Of a stretch of 64,000 nucleotides of DNA, positions 39,142 through 47,913 are shown piece after piece; position 1 is the stretch's first letter, and every line of letters starts with the position of its first letter. The notes beneath the pieces are model-generated. The model ran no database searches and was not told the DNA's origin. It worked only from the letters and a program-made list of their open reading frames with translations. Origin of the DNA: Arthrobacter sp. FB24 (lineage in GTDB: Bacteria > Actinomycetota > Actinomycetes > Actinomycetales > Micrococcaceae); the NCBI RefSeq assembly GCF_000196235.1, contig NC_008541.1, forward strand, positions 3,410,001 to 3,474,000, in the 5' to 3' direction. The position numbers and the translations under genes were made by a program.

Positions 39142-40641
39142 ATGACTCTGAACATCTCTGCGCCCGCTGTGTCCACCACACAGTCCGGTGCTCCCGTCAC
39201 TTCCGATGCTCACTCGAAGGCTGTCGGCGCTGACGGCGCCATCATCCTGACCGACCACTACCTGGTCGAGAAGCTCGCCCAGTTCAACCGCGAGCGTGTC
39301 CCGGAGCGCGTAGTCCACGCCAAGGGCGGCGGCGCGTTCGGTAAGTTCACCACCACCGAGGACATCTCCAAGTACACCAAGGCCGCCTTCCTGCAGCCGG
39401 GCGTGGAAACCGAAATGCTGATCCGCTTCTCCTCGGTGGCCGGCGAGAACGGCTCCCCCGACACCTGGCGCGATCCCCGCGGCTTCGCCGTGAAGTTCTA
39501 CACCTCCGAGGGCAACTACGACCTCGTGGGCAACAACACCCCCGTCTTCTTCATCCGCGACGGCATCAAGTTCCCGGACTTCATCCACTCCCAGAAGCGC
39601 CTGCCGGGCACCCACCTGCGCGACGCCGACATGCAGTGGGATTTCTGGACCCTGTCCCCCGAGTCCGCACACCAGGTGACCTGGCTCATGGGCGACCGCG
39701 GCCTGCCGGCTTCCTGGCGTGAAATGCAGGGCTATGGCTCGCACACCTACCAGTGGATCAACGCCGAGGGCGAGCGCTTCTGGGTCAAGTACCACTTCAA
39801 GTCCAACCAGGGCGTCAAGACCATCACGGGCGACCGCGCCGAAGAGCTGGCCGGCTCGGACGCGGACTTCTACATCCGCGACCTCCAGGAGAACATTGCC
39901 GCCGGCAACTTCCCCTCCTGGGACCTGCACGTCCAGGTCATGCCGTACGAGGACGCCAAGACCTACCGCTTCAACCCGTTCGACCTCACCAAGGTGTGGC
40001 CGCACTCGGACTACCCGCTGATCAAGGTGGGCACCATGGAGCTGAACCGCAACCCGGAGAACTACTTCGCGCAGATCGAGCAGGCCACCTTCGCGCCGTC
40101 GAACTTCGTTCCGGGCATCGCCGCTTCCCCGGACAAGATGCTGCAGGCCCGCATCTTCTCCTACGCCGATGCACACCGCTACCGCGTGGGCACCAACCAC
40201 GCCCAGATCCCGGTGAACCAGCCGAAGAACCAGGTCAACAACTACAGCCAGGACGGCGCCGGGCGTTACCACTTCAACGCCCCGTCCGTTCCGGTCTACG
40301 CCCCGAACTCGGTTGGCGGCCCCGCTGCTGTTGAGCCGCAGAACCCTGCCGGCGGCTGGGAGAACGACGGCGAGCTGACGCTCTCCGCCCACTCCCTGCA
40401 CGCTGAGGACAACGACTTCGGCCAGGCCGGCACGCTGTACCGCGAAGTGTTCGACGACGGCGCCAAGGCCCGTCTGCTGGACACCATCACCGGTGCGGTG
40501 GGCGGCGTGAAGAACGCCGGAATCAAGGAACGCGCCATCCAGTACTGGACCAACGTTGACGCCGACCTCGGCGCCAAGCTGCGCGCCAACCTGGGCGCCG
40601 GCCAGACCGAATCCGACGCCGAGGCAGCCAACAAGCTGTAG
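39142..40641 (+). CDS. katA: Monofunctional heme catalase (clade 3)
   Basis: Converts hydrogen peroxide to water and oxygen. 499 residues, the short (clade 3) form. Seen: the distal His59 in [15 protein letters not shown], Asn132 in [10 protein letters not shown], the [13 protein letters not shown] segment, the proximal Tyr in [17 protein letters not shown], and the NADPH-related region. Strong ribosome site AAAGGAG six bases before ATG. Codon use is strongly biased, as expected for a highly expressed gene. Controlled by the upstream Fur-type gene. Confidence 0.97.
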   Translation: MTLNISAPAVSTTQSGAPVTSDAHSKAVGADGAIILTDHYLVEKLAQFNRERVPERVVHAKGGGAFGKFTTTEDISKYTKAAFLQPGVETEMLIRFSSVAGENGSPDTWRDPRGFAVKFYTSEGNYDLVGNNTPVFFIRDGIKFPDFIHSQKRLPGTHLRDADMQWDFWTLSPESAHQVTWLMGDRGLPASWREMQGYGSHTYQWINAEGERFWVKYHFKSNQGVKTITGDRAEELAGSDADFYIRDLQENIAAGNFPSWDLHVQVMPYEDAKTYRFNPFDLTKVWPHSDYPLIKVGTMELNRNPENYFAQIEQATFAPSNFVPGIAASPDKMLQARIFSYADAHRYRVGTNHAQIPVNQPKNQVNNYSQDGAGRYHFNAPSVPVYAPNSVGGPAAVEPQNPAGGWENDGELTLSAHSLHAEDNDFGQAGTLYREVFDDGAKARLLDTITGAVGGVKNAGIKERAIQYWTNVDADLGAKLRANLGAGQTESDAEAANKL

Positions 40642-40685
40642 CCTCCTCCGGCGGCGCCCCGGGCGCCCCCGGCTGTGATTCATGG

Positions 40686-40721
40686 GAACACCCCGCTGCG
40701 GACATCCGCGGCGGGGTGTTC
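40686..40721 (+). terminator. Terminator of katA
   Basis: GAACACCCCGC (40686-40696) pairs with GCGGGGTGTTC (40711-40721) with an inner GCGG/CCGC stem and ACAT loop. It begins 45 nt past the catalase stop. Confidence 0.75.
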
Positions 40722-40813
40722 TGCTCTTTCCGTTGTGCGGCTCTTACCCCTGTTTTCCACATACGCGCCACGGGCCACTGGCCGGGCCGCCGGAGCCGCC
40801 CTAGGCTCACTGC

Positions 40814-41449
40814 ATGACCACATTCCAGGGCATCCCCGCCGCAGCATTCGGCTTCTATGCCGAACTTGAGCAGAACAACAACCGGGAGTGGTGGCTCGGA
40901 CACAAACCCCGGTACGAATCGCTCGTCCGGGAACCGCTGGCGGCCCTGCTGGCCCAGCTGGAGCCAAGGTTCGGCCCTGCGAAAATCTTCCGGCCGAACC
41001 GGGACGTCCGATTCTCCCCCGACAAATCCCCCTACAAGACGGCCCAGGGAGCGCTCGCGTCCTTCCAGGAAGGCGTGGGGTACTACGTACAGCTAAGCGC
41101 CGACGGCCTCCTGGTGGGAGGCGGCTGCCATTCGAGCTCGCCCGCCCAGCTGGCCCGCTTCCGGAACTCGGTGGACGCCACCGGGACCGGAGAGTCCCTG
41201 GCGCAGATTGTGCGCAGGGTCAGCGAAGCGGGATTCACTGTGGAGGGTGAACGGCTCAAGACCGTGCCAAGGGGCTTTCCGCGGGACCATCCCCGGGCGG
41301 AGCTCCTCAAATACAAGTCGCTGTCCGCGGCCAAGGCGCTCGGTGAGCCTGACTGGCTCGCCACGCCCGCAGCCGCGGAGGAAGTTTCCCGGCTCTGGGA
41401 ACAGCTCCGGCCGCTCGTTGAATGGGTGGGCCGCCACGCCGCACCCTGA
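40814..41449 (+). CDS. DUF2461 family protein
   Basis: 211 residues. It fits the DUF2461 family: FQGIPAAAFGFYAELEQNNNREWWLGHKPRYESLVREPL at the start, FRPNRDVRFSPDKSPYKTAQGAL and the C-terminal KYKSLSAAK. The Asn/Arg-rich start motif LxxNNxxxWF(W)xxxKxxY is typical. No biochemical role is known; a member of the family was tied to cell-size effects in other groups, a recollection I cannot check. Stand-alone behind the katA terminator. Confidence 0.88.
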   Translation: MTTFQGIPAAAFGFYAELEQNNNREWWLGHKPRYESLVREPLAALLAQLEPRFGPAKIFRPNRDVRFSPDKSPYKTAQGALASFQEGVGYYVQLSADGLLVGGGCHSSSPAQLARFRNSVDATGTGESLAQIVRRVSEAGFTVEGERLKTVPRGFPRDHPRAELLKYKSLSAAKALGEPDWLATPAAAEEVSRLWEQLRPLVEWVGRHAAP

Positions 41450-41493
41450 GCTTTGTGACGGCGGGCTGTGCGGGCCTTGCGACGCCGGGCGGG

Positions 41494-42366
41494 CTACGGA
41501 GTGTCGGAGGCGGAGGTCGCTGTCGTTGGAGCCTGCGCCGCTGATGAGGCAGCCGCCGGGCGGTGGCCTCTCTTGGCCAGTTGGATCTGCTCATAGACGT
41601 GGTGCCGCAGCTCGGTAAAGCGTGGCAGCGAACGGGTGTTCAGCTGGTCACGCTCTGCCGGAAGGTCGATCACGATGTCTTCCTGGATGACCGTCGGAGA
41701 GCTGGAAAGGATGATGACCCGCTCCCCCAGGTAGACCGATTCATCGATGTCGTGCGTCACGAAGAGCACCGTTACGCCGAGCTTCTTCCATACGACCCGG
41801 ATCAGGTCTTCCAGGTCGGCCCGGGTCTGGGCATCCACGGCGGCGAACGGTTCGTCCATCAGCAGGACCTCCGGCTGGTAGGCAATGGCCCGGGCGATCG
41901 CCACGCGCTGCTGCATGCCGCCGGAGAGCTGCCAGGGGTAGGACCGCGGAACGCCGGACAGGCCCACGGCCTCGAGGGCCTCATCCACCAGCCTGTCGCG
42001 CTCGGCCTTCGGCATCCCCTGGTTCTTCAGCGGAAGTTCCACGTTGTCGCGAACCCGCATCCACGGGAACAGCGAGCGTCCGTATTCCTGGAACACCACG
42101 GCCATCTTTTTCGGAGGACCGGTCACCCGCTTGCCGTCGAGCAGGACTTCTCCCTCAGTCGGGGCCATCAGGCCGGAAATGCATTTCAGGAGCGTGGTCT
42201 TGCCGGAGCCCGAGGGGCCAACGAGGCACGCCAACTCGCCGGCGCGCAGGTCGAAAGTGAGGTTCCGCACGGCCTCGATGTCGCCGCCGTCGGTCTGGTA
42301 CACCTTCTTCACCCCGCGGACGGACAGCATCGCTTCCTGGGCCGTTTGAGTTGAGTCAGGCTGCAT
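41494..42366 (-). CDS. ABC importer ATPase (SsuB/TauB-like)
   Basis: 290 residues. Walker A GPSGSGKT (50-57), Q-loop FQEYGRSLFPW, signature LSGGMQQR (147-154), Walker B VLLMDEP (167-173) and the switch His in VTHDIDE. The Gly-Arg-Ser-Leu-Phe-Pro-Trp motif of the Q-loop belongs to the nitrate/sulfonate/taurine importer branch. A Pro/Ala/Ser tail of about 25 residues follows. Overlaps the preceding permease gene by 11 nt. Last gene of a four-gene importer operon. Confidence 0.92.
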   Translation of the reverse strand: MQPDSTQTAQEAMLSVRGVKKVYQTDGGDIEAVRNLTFDLRAGELACLVGPSGSGKTTLLKCISGLMAPTEGEVLLDGKRVTGPPKKMAVVFQEYGRSLFPWMRVRDNVELPLKNQGMPKAERDRLVDEALEAVGLSGVPRSYPWQLSGGMQQRVAIARAIAYQPEVLLMDEPFAAVDAQTRADLEDLIRVVWKKLGVTVLFVTHDIDESVYLGERVIILSSSPTVIQEDIVIDLPAERDQLNTRSLPRFTELRHHVYEQIQLAKRGHRPAAASSAAQAPTTATSASDTP

Positions 42367-43129
42367 TTTCTACCTCTTTCTGGCCGTGGTACCAGCGCAG
42401 GATGTTCCGCTCAGCCCACTGGAAGATGAATGACATGCCAACACCCAGCAGGCCCAGGACCACAATGCCGGACCACATCTCCGGAATGGCGAACGAGCGC
42501 TGGAACTGGACGATGGTGAAACCCAGGCCCGAGGACGAGGCGAACATCTCGGAAATCACCATCAGGATCAGCCCGAGGGACATCGACTGGCGGACGCCGG
42601 CCATGATTTGCGGGCTGGCCGAAGGCAGGACCAGGTAACGGACCCGGGCCCAGCCGTCGATGCCGTAGGTGTGGCTGGAATCGGAGAGCACCGGGTCGAC
42701 GGCGCGGACGCCCTCAATGGTGTTCAGCAGGACCGGCCAGACGCACCCGGAGATGATGACGACAACTTTCATGGAGTCGGTGATGCCCATCAGCAGCATC
42801 AGCACCGGCACCAGGACCGGAGGGGGGATGGCGCGGAAAAACTCCAGCGTCGGTTCCAGCAGCGCGCGGAGCCATCTGACCGATCCGATCAGGACCCCGC
42901 CGACGACGCCGATCACGATCGCCGCGATCACGCCCACGGCGAGCCGCCCTATGCTGGGCAGCACGTCCGTGAGGAAACGCTCGCCGAACCAGACCTTGCC
43001 AAACGTTCCGACCAGGCTGGCCGGCGTGGGGACAAAGAAGTTGACCGGCCCCAGGGTGGAGGACCACCAGACCAGGACCAGCAATACCGGCAGTCCCAGC
43101 AGGAAGCCGAAGTTCTTCAAGACCTTCAT
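42356..43129 (-). CDS. ABC importer permease A (SsuC-like)
   Basis: 257 residues, six helices with the binding-protein-dependent transport motif. LEFFRAIPPPVLVPVLMLLMGITDSMKVVVIISG contains the EAA-type loop region of this branch. The gene starts inside the stop of permease B (ATGA overlap). Only partly similar to permease B, so the two may form a heterodimeric channel, unusual for SsuC-type importers, which normally use one permease as homodimer. Confidence 0.88.
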   Translation of the reverse strand: MKVLKNFGFLLGLPVLLVLVWWSSTLGPVNFFVPTPASLVGTFGKVWFGERFLTDVLPSIGRLAVGVIAAIVIGVVGGVLIGSVRWLRALLEPTLEFFRAIPPPVLVPVLMLLMGITDSMKVVVIISGCVWPVLLNTIEGVRAVDPVLSDSSHTYGIDGWARVRYLVLPSASPQIMAGVRQSMSLGLILMVISEMFASSSGLGFTIVQFQRSFAIPEMWSGIVVLGLLGVGMSFIFQWAERNILRWYHGQKEVENAA

Positions 43130-43968
43130 ACGATCACCTCGGAACGGACCGACGAGTGCCAGGCAAGGGTCTTCTTCTCAATGAAACGCATCAGGATGTT
43201 GATCAGCACGCCGATCAGCCCGGTGGCGAGCACCAGGGCGTACATGCCGGAGATTGCGCCGCCGGACTGGGCAAGGGCGATCTCCCGGCCGAGTCCCGGG
43301 GATCCGATCACAAGTTCGGCCGTGATGGCCAGGACCAGCGCCACCGCGCCCGCCAGCCGCACCCCGGTCATCAGGTATGGCAGGGCCGTGGGAAAGACGA
43401 CGTAGCGGATGCGGGCCATCCTGCCCAGGCCGTACGTCTTGGCCGTATTGTTGGCGACCATGTCGACGTCGGCCACGCCGTAGAGGACCTGTATCAGGAC
43501 CTGCCAGAAGGACGCGTACACAATCAGCAGCAGCGACGACTCGATCTTCACGCCGAAGAGCAGAACGGCCAGCGGGATCAGGGCCACCGAGGGGATCGGG
43601 CGGAGGAATTCAACGGTCGAATTGGTGGCCTTCCGGAGGAAGTTGCTGGAGCCGATAATGAAGCCGAGCAGCACGGCCGCCGCCACGGCTATCAGGAGGC
43701 CCAGGAACCAGGCCTTCATGGTCTCGCCGACCGCAACCCAGAAGGCGGTGAGTCCGAAGTCGGCAACGAGCGCGGCGATGACCTCACTCGCGGGCGGCAG
43801 ATAGCGCTCATCGATGATGCCGAGCCGGGGAATCAGCTCCCAGGTGCCCAGGAACCCCAGGATCCCAGCGACCCCGAGCAGTTGTTGTGTTGGTACCTTA
43901 CGGACCCGCCGGTAGTGCCGCTCCGCGCCGGGAGCGGCACTACCGGAGGTTGGAGCCTGTGAACTCAC
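43126..43968 (-). CDS. ABC importer permease B (SsuC-like)
   Basis: 280 residues with a 30-residue hydrophilic N-terminal arm, then six helices; the coupling loop is LRPIPSVALIPLAVLLFGVKIESSLLLIVYASFWQVL. It starts inside the stop of the substrate-binding protein gene (ATGA), so all four importer genes are tightly coupled. Sequence differs throughout from permease A apart from the family motif, so these are not recent duplicates. Confidence 0.88.
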   Translation of the reverse strand: MSSQAPTSGSAAPGAERHYRRVRKVPTQQLLGVAGILGFLGTWELIPRLGIIDERYLPPASEVIAALVADFGLTAFWVAVGETMKAWFLGLLIAVAAAVLLGFIIGSSNFLRKATNSTVEFLRPIPSVALIPLAVLLFGVKIESSLLLIVYASFWQVLIQVLYGVADVDMVANNTAKTYGLGRMARIRYVVFPTALPYLMTGVRLAGAVALVLAITAELVIGSPGLGREIALAQSGGAISGMYALVLATGLIGVLINILMRFIEKKTLAWHSSVRSEVIV

Positions 43969-44951
43969 GGGAGGAGTTCGTCTGCGTTCGGAGCCTTGGT
44001 CAGCGTGCCGTAGCTGGCGGCGGCGTCGCCGAGGGTCTTGAACGCATCCTTGTTGAAGTCGACCCGGTACCGCGGCAGCACGATCTTGGCCCGGGCAGCC
44101 TCGTCGATCTTCGTGTAGGTGCCCACGATGTCGCGGACCTCCTGCGGGTGCTGCTGCGCATATTCAAGCGATTTGTTCATGGCACGGGTGAACTTCTGCG
44201 TGAGCTCAGCCTTGCCCTTGATGGTGTCTCCCTTGGTGAAGTAGCCGGCGATGTCCAGCTCCGGGCTCATCTCGACGAAGTTCCAGGAAACCACTTTGCC
44301 GCCTTCAGCCACGGCCTTGGACAGGAAGGGCTCAAGGATCCACGCCGCATCCACCTGCTTGTTGGCCAGGGCCGCCGGGGCGTCCGGGAAGGCCACCTCG
44401 ACGAACTTCACGCTCTTGGGGTCACCACCGTCCTTTTCGACGACCGACTTGATGGTGGTGTCGCCGATGTTGGAGAGGTTGTTCACCGAAACGGTCTTGC
44501 CTGCGAGGTCTTTCCCGGACTGGATGCTTGAGCCTGCCGGCACGACGACGCCGCCGATGTCCTTGCCCTTTTCCCCGGTGGTGGACGCACCGTTGGCGAC
44601 GAATTTCAGGTCAAGGCCCTTGTCCTTGGCGACCATCACCGAGATCAGATTTGAGAACGCGAAGTCGAAACTGCCACTGACGACACCGGGGACGATCGCC
44701 GCACCGCCGGTTGCGGTCTGGATGTCCAGCTGGAGGCCCTCTTCCTTGAAGAAGCCCTGCTTGTCTCCGAGGTAGATGGGGGCGCAGTCGACGATGGGAA
44801 TGACACCGACGCTGACCTTCGTCAGGTCCGAACCTCCACCGGCGGTGCCCGAGGCAGTTCCGCCTCCCGTGGAACTGGGCGAGCCACTTCCGCAGGCCGA
44901 CAATCCCAGAACAGACGCGGCTGCCAGAACGGCAATAAATCGACGTTTCAT
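43965..44951 (-). CDS. Substrate-binding lipoprotein (NMT1/SsuA-like)
   Basis: 328 residues from ATG 44951 (GGAGTG upstream). Lipobox: signal MKRRFIAVLAAASVLGLSAC, cleaved before the lipidated Cys. The mature part has two alpha/beta lobes with VGVIPIVDCAPIYLGDKQGFFKEEGL and a hinge region typical of NMT1/ABC substrate-binding proteins for sulfonates, nitrate and pyrimidine precursors. The ligand is not deducible. First gene of the importer operon; a TetR gene and an APC transporter precede it. Confidence 0.9.
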   Translation of the reverse strand: MKRRFIAVLAAASVLGLSACGSGSPSSTGGGTASGTAGGGSDLTKVSVGVIPIVDCAPIYLGDKQGFFKEEGLQLDIQTATGGAAIVPGVVSGSFDFAFSNLISVMVAKDKGLDLKFVANGASTTGEKGKDIGGVVVPAGSSIQSGKDLAGKTVSVNNLSNIGDTTIKSVVEKDGGDPKSVKFVEVAFPDAPAALANKQVDAAWILEPFLSKAVAEGGKVVSWNFVEMSPELDIAGYFTKGDTIKGKAELTQKFTRAMNKSLEYAQQHPQEVRDIVGTYTKIDEAARAKIVLPRYRVDFNKDAFKTLGDAAASYGTLTKAPNADELLP

Positions 44952-45128
44952 GTTCACTCCTTTGTGCCCACTGACCGGGAGCGCTGACTCCAAGCCACAG
45001 CCATTCGCCATTCGAACAGCTGTTCAACAATCGGATCTAAGCGAATGTGAGGTCAACCACATCTACTTAGGGCTCATTGTTACAGCTCTGAGACGGCGGG
45101 GTAAGGGCCGGCTGCCCCTGTTGGGAGG

Positions 45129-45734
45129 TCAGACGTGCTGGCCGTCCGTGGCCAGGCGGTGTTCAAGGTTCGAGAAGAACACGGCCACCATCAGTTCGAA
45201 GGCCTTGGTGGCTTCCTCTGGCTGGTTCATCACCACAAAATCGAACTGTAAGCCGTAGAAAGTGGAGGTGAAGAGGCGGGCGTCGGTGTCTGCATACTCC
45301 GGCCGGATGCCCTGCACCACCAACCAGTCGCGTGCTTTTTCGTGGAGCATGCGGAAGTGGTCCTGGGCTGTCCCGCGGGGCGAGGCCGCCACAACGTCCT
45401 GCGCCGTGGCCTCGAACTCAAGCCTTGCGAGGTGGCGGTTGCGCTGGGCCATGGTCCACTGCCAGGACTCCATCAGGAAGGACCGCCACGCTTCCCGGTC
45501 GATGTCACGCACGTCGGTACTGCGCATGCTGTCCAGCCTGGATTCGATGGAGCGGATGATCTCATTGACCAGTTGTTCCCGGTTGCCGAAGTGGTAGACC
45601 AGCACGTACGAGCTGATGCCCAGGCCCTCCGCGAGGCTCCGGAAGGTGAGCTCGGCCAGGGTCTTGTCCATCAGGTAGTCCTGAATGGCAGACAACAGCT
45701 CCACCTTGCGTTGCGGTTTAACAGCTCTGGCCAT
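45129..45734 (-). CDS. TetR-family regulator
   Basis: 201 residues. Helix-turn-helix near 25-50 in LRTLAELTF-like TLAELTFRSLAEGLGISSYVLVYHFGNREQL, then an all-helical ligand domain (60-195, ARLEFEATAQDVVAASPRGTAQDHF). The DNA-contact core YVLVYHFGNREQL is close to the Tyr-x-x-Phe consensus. It is placed between an APC transporter and the ABC importer. The ATG (45732-45734) lies inside a long perfect palindrome, and the only GGAG before it is 2 nt away, so translation is probably weak or conditional. Confidence 0.9.
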   Translation of the reverse strand: MARAVKPQRKVELLSAIQDYLMDKTLAELTFRSLAEGLGISSYVLVYHFGNREQLVNEIIRSIESRLDSMRSTDVRDIDREAWRSFLMESWQWTMAQRNRHLARLEFEATAQDVVAASPRGTAQDHFRMLHEKARDWLVVQGIRPEYADTDARLFTSTFYGLQFDFVVMNQPEEATKAFELMVAVFFSNLEHRLATDGQHV

Positions 45735-45765
45735 GACTCCATCTTATGGAGTCATGGCCAGAGCT
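45723..45765. promoter_or_regulatory. Perfect 20+3+20 palindrome over the tetR start codon
   Basis: AGCTCTGGCCATGACTCCAT (45723-45742), spacer CTT, then its exact reverse complement (45746-45765). On the minus strand the tetR ATG lies in the 3' arm, so in RNA a 20-bp hairpin would bury the start codon and its ribosome site; as DNA the palindrome is a candidate TetR operator. It sits 18 nt past the APC gene stop and might also end that transcript, though no U-run follows. Confidence 0.8.
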
Positions 45766-45782
45766 AATTCCGGGGCCGGAGG

Positions 45783-47330
45783 TCAGGGGCGGGTAAGCGC
45801 GTCCTCATCCTTATCCGCCACTGCCTGCGGGACGCCATTGACGGCGGCCTTGGCCTCAGCGAACTTCTCGTTCAACCGGGAGTGCCGCTGGCCGTAGGCG
45901 AAGTAGATGGCTACACCGATGACGAGCCAGATGGCGAAGAAAATCCAGGTCTCCACCGCGAGGTTTGTCATCAGGTACAGGCACAGGAGGGCGGACACCA
46001 CCGGGATAACCTTGCCGAACGGCACGCGGAACGCCGGCTTCAGGTCCGGGCGCTTCTTCCGCAGGACCAGGATGCCCAGGCTCACCATCACAAAGGCGGA
46101 CAACGTGCCGATGTTGATCATTTCCTCGAGCAGATCCACGTTGGTCAGGCCGGCCACGACGGCCACTGCCGCGCCGCAGATCACCTGGAGGCGGACCGGC
46201 GTCGCACGGATGGTGCTGGTCTTGGACAGCGAGCGCGGCAGCAGGCCGTCGCGGCTCATCGCCAGGACCACCCGGGACAGGCCCATGAGCAGGACCATGA
46301 TCACCGTGGTGAGGCCCACCAGGGAGCCGAAGGCGATGACCTTGGCGGCGTCGGTGTTGCCTACGGCTTCGAACGCGGTGGTGAGGGTTGGGTTCTTGGC
46401 CTCCGCCAGCTGCGTGTAGGACACCATGCCGGTCAGGGCGAGCGACACGAGGATGTAGAGAACGGTGACAATGGCCAGGCCGCCGAAGATGCCGCGAGGC
46501 AGGGTCTTCTGCGGGTTCTTGACCTCTTCGGCCGAGGTGGCAACAACGTCGAATCCGATGAAGGCGAAGAACACGAGCGCCGCGCCGGCAAAGATGCCCA
46601 GCGTGCCGTATTGCGCCGGGACGGCTCCGGTCAGGAAGCCGAAGAAGGACTGCTTGAGCACGTCGGCGGTGCCGGAGGCTGCAGTCGGTTCGGAGGCGGG
46701 AACGAAGGGCGAGTAGTTCTCGAACTTCACGTAGCTGAAGCCCACCACGATCACGAACAGCACCACGGCGATCTTGATGAGGGTGAAGATGTTGCCCACG
46801 CGGGCGGACAGCTTTGTCCCGAGCACCAGCAGGACGGTGAAGACGGCCACGATCAGGAATGCGCCCCAGTAGAGGTCGATTCCGCCGAGCGAGATGGAGG
46901 GCGGAATGTCCACGCCCATGAGGGCAAAGACCTTGCTGAGGTAAATGCCCCAGTACTTGGCGATCACGGCACCTGCCGTGAAGAGCTCCAGGATGAGGTT
47001 CCAGCCGATAATCCAGGCCAGCAGTTCCCCCATGGTGGCGTACGTGAAGACGTAGGCGGAACCCGCGACCGGAATGGCCGTGGCAAATTCTGCGTAGCAC
47101 ATGATGGCCAACGCGCACGTGACCGCAGCAATGGCGAAGGAGATCGTCACAGCGGGGCCGGCGAAGTTCGCAGCGGCCTTGGCTCCGACGGAAAAGATCC
47201 CCGCGCCGACAGCAACGGCGACACCCATGATCATGAGGTCCCACGTGCTCAGGGAACGCTTCAGCTTGCGTCCGGGTTCATCGGCGTCGGCGATCGACTG
47301 CTCGATGGATTTCGTCCGGAAAAGGTTCAT
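45783..47330 (-). CDS. APC amino acid transporter (CAT/YhdG type)
   Basis: 515 residues, twelve helices, start ATG 47330 (a GTG 12 nt earlier is possible). LSTWDLMIMGVAVAVGAGIFSVG is the first-helix unwound motif, then YAEFATAIPVAGSAYVFTYATMGELLAWIIGWNL and FIGFDVVATSAEEVKNPQKTLPRGI, all typical of cationic amino acid transporters of the CAT branch. A charged C-terminal tail of 50 residues follows. It precedes a TetR gene and an ABC importer on the same strand, suggesting a common regulon. Confidence 0.92.
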   Translation of the reverse strand: MNLFRTKSIEQSIADADEPGRKLKRSLSTWDLMIMGVAVAVGAGIFSVGAKAAANFAGPAVTISFAIAAVTCALAIMCYAEFATAIPVAGSAYVFTYATMGELLAWIIGWNLILELFTAGAVIAKYWGIYLSKVFALMGVDIPPSISLGGIDLYWGAFLIVAVFTVLLVLGTKLSARVGNIFTLIKIAVVLFVIVVGFSYVKFENYSPFVPASEPTAASGTADVLKQSFFGFLTGAVPAQYGTLGIFAGAALVFFAFIGFDVVATSAEEVKNPQKTLPRGIFGGLAIVTVLYILVSLALTGMVSYTQLAEAKNPTLTTAFEAVGNTDAAKVIAFGSLVGLTTVIMVLLMGLSRVVLAMSRDGLLPRSLSKTSTIRATPVRLQVICGAAVAVVAGLTNVDLLEEMINIGTLSAFVMVSLGILVLRKKRPDLKPAFRVPFGKVIPVVSALLCLYLMTNLAVETWIFFAIWLVIGVAIYFAYGQRHSRLNEKFAEAKAAVNGVPQAVADKDEDALTRP

Positions 47331-47432
47331 AGGAAAGTCCACAATCTCGATAGCTTGCTGGAAACAGACTTATCAAGAGTAGTGTCCATCCAGTGGACGG
47401 TCACATTTATCCCGGATAGTGAGACGGCGAAA

Positions 47433-47490
47433 AGCGCGGACGGACAGTTGGGACCCCTCGCAGGAGGGGCCCCAACGGTACGTCCGCGCT
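47433..47490 (-). terminator. Long imperfect hairpin ending the ADH/DUF779 operon
   Basis: AGCGCGGACG (47433-47442) pairs with CGTCCGCGCT (47481-47490), with inner GTTGGG/CCCAAC and CCCCTC/GAGGGG stems. It lies 16 nt past the stop of the DUF779 gene and is followed on the minus strand by TTTTCGCC. Its base stretch (GGACGGACAGTTGGG) resembles the hairpin at 689-731. Confidence 0.75.
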
Positions 47491-47505
47491 AGTGGACTCA
47501 GGCCC

Positions 47506-47913
47506 TCAGACCGGCCAGTCCATCAGCGTTGACCGGATCAGGAACCGCTTGCCTTCCGGTGCCTCCACCGAGAAGCCGCTCCCCCGGCCCTGGACCACGT
47601 CCACAGTCAGGTGCGTGTGGCTCCAGTAGTTGAACTGCTCCCGGGACATCCAAAACTCGAGCGTCTTCGGCTCCACGCCGTCGGCGATGTCGAACAGCCC
47701 CAGGAGCACATCCGCTTCGGCGGTGATGAAGTCCCCCGCCGGATAGCACATGGGCGAGGAGCCGTCACAGCAGCCGCCGGACTGGTGGAACATCAGCGGC
47801 CCGTGCTGGATCCAGAGTTTCCTGAGCAGATCCACAGCCGGTTCGGTGAGCGCCACCCGGGAGAAGTCCTCCCCGGGCAGCGTCACCGCGGCGTCAAGCC
47901 TCGTCTTTGCCAT
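47506..47913 (-). CDS. DUF779 protein (acetaldehyde-dehydrogenase-linked)
   Basis: 135 residues of the DUF779 family. The core is PLMFHQSGGCCDGSSPMCYPAGDF, a Cys-rich patch with three cysteines (GGCCDGSSPMC) that is the family mark, followed by an FxIA-type beta core. Function is not known; the family sits next to aldehyde dehydrogenases such as this one. The ATG overlaps the stop of the alcohol dehydrogenase gene, so it is made together with it. Confidence 0.9.
   Translation of the reverse strand: MAKTRLDAAVTLPGEDFSRVALTEPAVDLLRKLWIQHGPLMFHQSGGCCDGSSPMCYPAGDFITAEADVLLGLFDIADGVEPKTLEFWMSREQFNYWSHTHLTVDVVQGRGSGFSVEAPEGKRFLIRSTLMDWPV

Noticed and set aside
39112..40683. 523-codon open frame opposite the catalase gene.
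   Set aside because: Codon bias of the catalase leaves the antisense strand free of stops; the peptide has no recognisable motif.
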